DNA from: Actinomycetota bacterium | Lineage (GTDB): Bacteria > Actinomycetota > Humimicrobiia > Humimicrobiales > Humimicrobiaceae | Assembly (NCBI GenBank): GCA_022865545.1 | Contig: JALHTA010000236.1 | Location: forward strand, 1 to 8,787 | Length of the DNA stretch: 8,787 nucleotides | Direction of reading: 5' to 3' | Shown: positions 6,762 to 8,787 of the stretch, one piece after another | Layout of the letters: each line of letters starts with the position of its first letter | How positions within the stretch are numbered: the first letter of the stretch is position 1 | Translations under genes and position numbers: made by a program | The notes under the pieces: model-generated | Told to the model about the DNA's origin: nothing | The model's database searches: none | What the model saw: the letters and a program-made list of their open reading frames with translations, nothing else

Positions 6762-7565
6762 ATGAAAATTGCAATATCTGGTAAAGGAGGAGTAGGAAAG
6801 ACTACTCTTTCTGCATGTCTTGCAAGATATTTTGCCAAAAAGGGCAATAAAGTAATTGCCGTAGATGCTGATCCTGATGCTAATCTGGGTACAGCTCTCG
6901 GACTTGATTATATGCAGGCCGCAGAGATAGTCCCGCTTACAGATATGAAGGAACTTGTTGAGGAGCGGACCGGGGCAAAAAAGGGAAGCTATGGCGGTTA
7001 TTTCAAACTTAATCCGAAAGTATCAGATATTCCTTCAAAGATAGGGATTGACGTAGACGGCGTAAAGCTCCTGGTAGCCGGAACTATAAAAGCAGGGGGA
7101 AGTGGATGTTATTGTCCCGAGAATGTAATATTAAAAAGCCTATTCAGGCATCTAGTCATAAACCAGGATGAGATCGTCATACTGGATATGGAAGCAGGCA
7201 TCGAGCATCTTGGCAGAGGTACATGCGAGAATATGGATATGCTTATAATAGTTATCGAACCCGGACTCAGGAGCATACAGACAGCCCATACTGTTAAAAA
7301 GATGGCTGCGGACCTTGGAATTAAGACGCTCTATGTTGTTGTAAATAAGATAAAGACCGATGAGGAAGAGAAACTTGTCAGGGAAAAATTGGCAGATTTT
7401 AAGGTGCTTGGAATAATGCCTTATAGTGAAGATGTAAGAGCATCTGATCTTAGACAATTACAGCCATGTGAAGTTGATAAGGTTTTTGCAGGCAAGATAG
7501 AGGAAATAGCTTTAAAATTACAGGAATTTATGATAAAAAATGATAAAATTCCGGGACAAGCTTAA
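6762..7565 (+). CDS. cooC: CooC-type ATPase, nickel insertion factor for carbon monoxide dehydrogenase
   Basis: This is a 267-residue MinD/ParA-class ATPase. The deviant Walker A is GKGGVGKTT (7-15), followed by VIAVDADPDANLG (31-43). The Walker B-like strand is VILDMEAGIEHLGRGT (139-154), where the M-E-A-G-x-E-H-L-G-R-G-T block is typical of CooC. The C-x-C pair in GCYCPEN (C116, C118) is the metal-binding motif of CooC dimers, which load nickel into the C-cluster of CODH at the cost of ATP. A C-terminal region with YVVVNKI and LGIMPYSEDVR matches the nucleotide-base pocket of the class. Start ATG 6762 has AGAGGG at 6749-6754, seven bases upstream. It follows the TPM gene by 43 bases and could share its transcript. 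No CODH or ACS gene is in the window, so the target enzyme must be encoded elsewhere. Confidence 0.93.
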   Translation: MKIAISGKGGVGKTTLSACLARYFAKKGNKVIAVDADPDANLGTALGLDYMQAAEIVPLTDMKELVEERTGAKKGSYGGYFKLNPKVSDIPSKIGIDVDGVKLLVAGTIKAGGSGCYCPENVILKSLFRHLVINQDEIVILDMEAGIEHLGRGTCENMDMLIIVIEPGLRSIQTAHTVKKMAADLGIKTLYVVVNKIKTDEEEKLVREKLADFKVLGIMPYSEDVRASDLRQLQPCEVDKVFAGKIEEIALKLQEFMIKNDKIPGQA

Positions 7566-7581
7566 TTGTTTTTTATAAAGT

Positions 7582-7609
7582 TTGACCTTACTTTATATAT
7601 TAATATGAT
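7582..7609 (+). promoter_or_regulatory. Good sigma-70-type promoter upstream of the NfnA/SudB-like gene
   Basis: TTGACC (7582-7587) and TATGAT (7604-7609) are separated by 16 bases and each match the consensus at five of six positions. Transcription would start about 7616, giving a very short leader of roughly 17 bases before the TTG start at 7633. The element fills the gap between cooC and the next gene and implies separate transcription. Confidence 0.55.
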
Positions 7610-7624
7610 GATCGGGGGAGTAGT

Positions 7625-7629
7625 GAAGG
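7625..7629 (+). promoter_or_regulatory. Close-set ribosome-binding site for the NfnA/SudB-like gene
   Basis: GAAGG ends only 3 bases before TTG 7633. In-frame stops at 7621 and 7624 exclude any earlier start, and no ATG exists near the conserved N-terminus, so TTG is the best start despite the short spacing. A stronger GGGGGAG (7614-7620) lies 12 bases away and may also contribute. Confidence 0.45.
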
Positions 7630-7632
7630 CTT

Positions 7633-8496
7633 TTGTTTAAAATAATCGATAAAAAAGAACTCGCAGAAGGTATCGCACAATTCGATATAGAGGCACCGCT
7701 TATAGCAAAGAAAGCAATAGCGGGCCAATTTGTAGTCATAAGGGTCCGTGAGGATGGAGAGAGGGTTCCTCTAACCATTGCAGCATATGATAGGGAAAAA
7801 GGAACATTAATGCTTGTAGCTATGAAAGTAGGGAAGTCTACGGCACTTCTTGCCGAACTCAAAAAGGGTGACAGCATCCTTGATGTAGTGGGACCACTGG
7901 GAAATGCATCTGAAATAGAAGATTTTGGCAGAGTCATATGTGTCGGGGGCGGTGTCGGTATTGCTCCTGTACTTCCCATAGCAAAGGAACTCAAGGCAGC
8001 AGGAAGCTATATAATCTCAGTGATAGGAGCCAAGACGAAAGATATGCTTATACTGGAGGATGAGATGGATGCGGTTTCAGATGAGCTTCATATTTGTACC
8101 GATGATGGGAGTTTAGGTTATAAGGGATTTGTTTCAGGATTTTTAGAGGATTACCTTGAAAAGAACCTGACCGGAAAAGATCCTAAAAAGACCAATATTG
8201 AAAGATGCATTGCAATAGGTCCTGCGCTTATGATGGCATCGGTAGCAAAGGTCACCAAACCATTTAATCTAAAGACTATAGTTTCTCTAAATTCGATCAT
8301 GGTCGACGGAACAGGTATGTGTGGAGCATGCAGGGTCGCGGTGGGAGGAAAGACTAAATTTGTATGCGTTGATGGACCTGAATTTGACGCACATGAAGTA
8401 GACTTTGAACTTCTAATATCCAGGCAAAGGATATATTGTGACCATGAGGGTGTCTGTTATGATCTTTATGAAGAAGAATGCAAATGTAAGAAGTAA
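7633..8496 (+). CDS. FAD/NAD(P)-binding [2Fe-2S] electron-transfer subunit, NfnA/SudB family
   Basis: This 287-residue protein is of the ferredoxin-NADP reductase fold group that forms the small subunit of NfnAB, sulfide dehydrogenase and related complexes. The N-terminus MFKIIDKKELAEG is typical and supports the TTG start. The flavin site is RVPLTIA (44-50), with VGKSTALL and DVVGPLG following. The nucleotide-binding segment is VGGGVGIAPVLPIAKEL (104-120). The cluster region VDGTGMCGACR (224-234) plus C245 in KFVCVDGPEFDAHEVDF gives C230, C233, C245 and D225. That matches the unusual Asp/Cys3 [2Fe-2S] ligand set known for NfnA and separates it from PyrK, whose cluster is all cysteine. It passes electrons between NAD(P)H and the partner's FAD/[4Fe-4S] centres. 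The large partner subunit, normally directly downstream, is missing. A four-cysteine tail (269-285) is unusual. Exact complex (Nfn, Sud or other) is undecided. Confidence 0.92.
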   Translation: MFKIIDKKELAEGIAQFDIEAPLIAKKAIAGQFVVIRVREDGERVPLTIAAYDREKGTLMLVAMKVGKSTALLAELKKGDSILDVVGPLGNASEIEDFGRVICVGGGVGIAPVLPIAKELKAAGSYIISVIGAKTKDMLILEDEMDAVSDELHICTDDGSLGYKGFVSGFLEDYLEKNLTGKDPKKTNIERCIAIGPALMMASVAKVTKPFNLKTIVSLNSIMVDGTGMCGACRVAVGGKTKFVCVDGPEFDAHEVDFELLISRQRIYCDHEGVCYDLYEEECKCKK

Positions 8497-8522
8497 TCAT
8501 TATGTGAGGGGATAAATATTTT

Positions 8523-8557
8523 AAGGATTATCCTTCTAAATAAATTTTTTAGAAAGG
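8523..8557. terminator. Overlapping short inverted repeats, possible bidirectional terminator
   Basis: AAGGA-TTA-TCCTT (8523-8535) can form a 5-bp stem. TTCTAAA-TAAATTT-TTTAGAA (8534-8554), with a bulged extension of CC/GG, can form a second, mutually exclusive stem. On the + strand a run of six T follows at 8545-8550. The element lies between two convergent reading frames, where a shared terminator would be expected. The stems are short and AT-rich, so this is tentative. Confidence 0.3.
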
Positions 8558-8787
8558 CAGGCAATGGCAGAAGAGACCGTTTCTGATAAATTACTGGTGG
8601 GAATAGTAATAGCCCCACTCGAACCGTTTAAAGAAGTTACCCCGGAATTGCTGATTAACCCGGTTGTATTATTATATATAATACCAGTGCCTGCTGAATT
8701 CTCACTTCTTACTTTTAAATAAAAGTTCGTGATACTTGAGGTATCTACCAAACCCTGCACAGATAATGGAGACCAAACAGGAATAAG
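8536..8787 (-). CDS. C-terminal fragment of a tail-fibre/adhesin-like protein (5' end missing)
   Basis: Reading the minus strand, the frame is open from the right edge to a TAG at 8536-8538, giving the last 83 residues of a longer protein. A GTG at 8760 is internal and not a convincing start. The sequence is Ser/Thr/Asn/Gly-rich and includes SGVTSLNGSSGAITI (8595-8639), a pattern common in phage tail fibres, tail-associated structural proteins and some bacterial surface repeats. The ending CLSKKFI is short and unlike a normal domain end. Codon use differs from the genes to the left: isoleucine is mostly ATT and leucine mostly TTA, whereas neighbours favour ATA and CTT. It may belong to a prophage or surface gene, or lie beyond an assembly joint. 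Product naming is tentative and rests on one motif. Confidence 0.5.
   Translation of the reverse strand, partial: LIPVWSPLSVQGLVDTSSITNFYLKVRSENSAGTGIIYNNTTGLISNSGVTSLNGSSGAITIPTSNLSETVSSAIACLSKKFI

Noticed and set aside
6283..6774. Minus-strand open frame of 163 residues with a proline-rich segment.
   Set aside because: The prolines are the antisense of the Gly codons in the TPM protein tail; no independent coding evidence.
7556..7574. ACAA-GCTTAA-TTGT followed by a T-run at the cooC stop, considered as a terminator.
   Set aside because: A 4-bp AT-rich stem is too weak; the T-run may be chance in AT-rich DNA.
8564..8722. A + strand reading frame of 52 residues starting at ATG 8564, with AAGG and AGG shortly upstream.
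   Set aside because: Its hydrophobic sequence matches no family I recognise and it is the antisense of the minus-strand frame that carries the recognisable VTSLNGSSGAITI motif. I kept the minus-strand reading, though the + frame cannot be fully excluded.

Overview
The window comes from an AT-rich bacterial genome. Arginine is mostly AGA/AGG and isoleucine largely ATA, and at least two genes start with TTG. Bacterial hallmarks are Shine-Dalgarno sites, two lipoprotein signal peptides, peptidoglycan-binding modules and a GrpE. A CooC-type nickel-insertion ATPase and an NfnA/SudB-type flavin iron-sulfur subunit point to an anaerobe that uses carbon monoxide dehydrogenase and ferredoxin/NAD(P)H chemistry. 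I cannot place the lineage; an uncultured anaerobic Actinomycetota-, Atribacterota- or Firmicutes-like organism would fit.

Layout, all on the + strand except the last feature. 1-996: the 3' part of a cell-wall protein with two peptidoglycan-binding modules and an Amidase_3 domain that seems to have lost two of its zinc-site histidines. 1027-2100: an intact histone-deacetylase-fold amidohydrolase. 2105-2557: a small lipoprotein four bases behind it. 2616-4418: a large surface lipoprotein with Ig-like and fibronectin III-like modules and a threonine-rich insert. 4521-6718: a tight set of grpE, lemA and a TPM-domain membrane protein, with a plausible promoter in front. 6762-7565: cooC. 7633-8496: an electron-transfer flavoprotein subunit of the NfnA/SudB family with its own good promoter. 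8536-8787, minus strand: the C-terminal end of a tail-fibre/adhesin-like protein running in from the right edge.

The first half is devoted to the cell envelope: wall binding, lipoproteins and a possible surface adhesion module. The middle combines protein quality control (GrpE) with the common LemA-TPM membrane pair. The right third concerns CO/ferredoxin metabolism, but neither the CODH served by CooC nor the large subunit expected beside the NfnA-like protein is present.

The most interesting points are the degenerate amidase, which may be a wall sensor or regulator instead of a hydrolase, and the abrupt change after 8496. There the expected NfnB-like partner is replaced by convergent sequence with different codon use and a phage-tail-like motif. 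That could be a mobile or prophage edge or an assembly junction. I saw no CRISPR array, tRNA, rRNA, transposase or clear new defence system.
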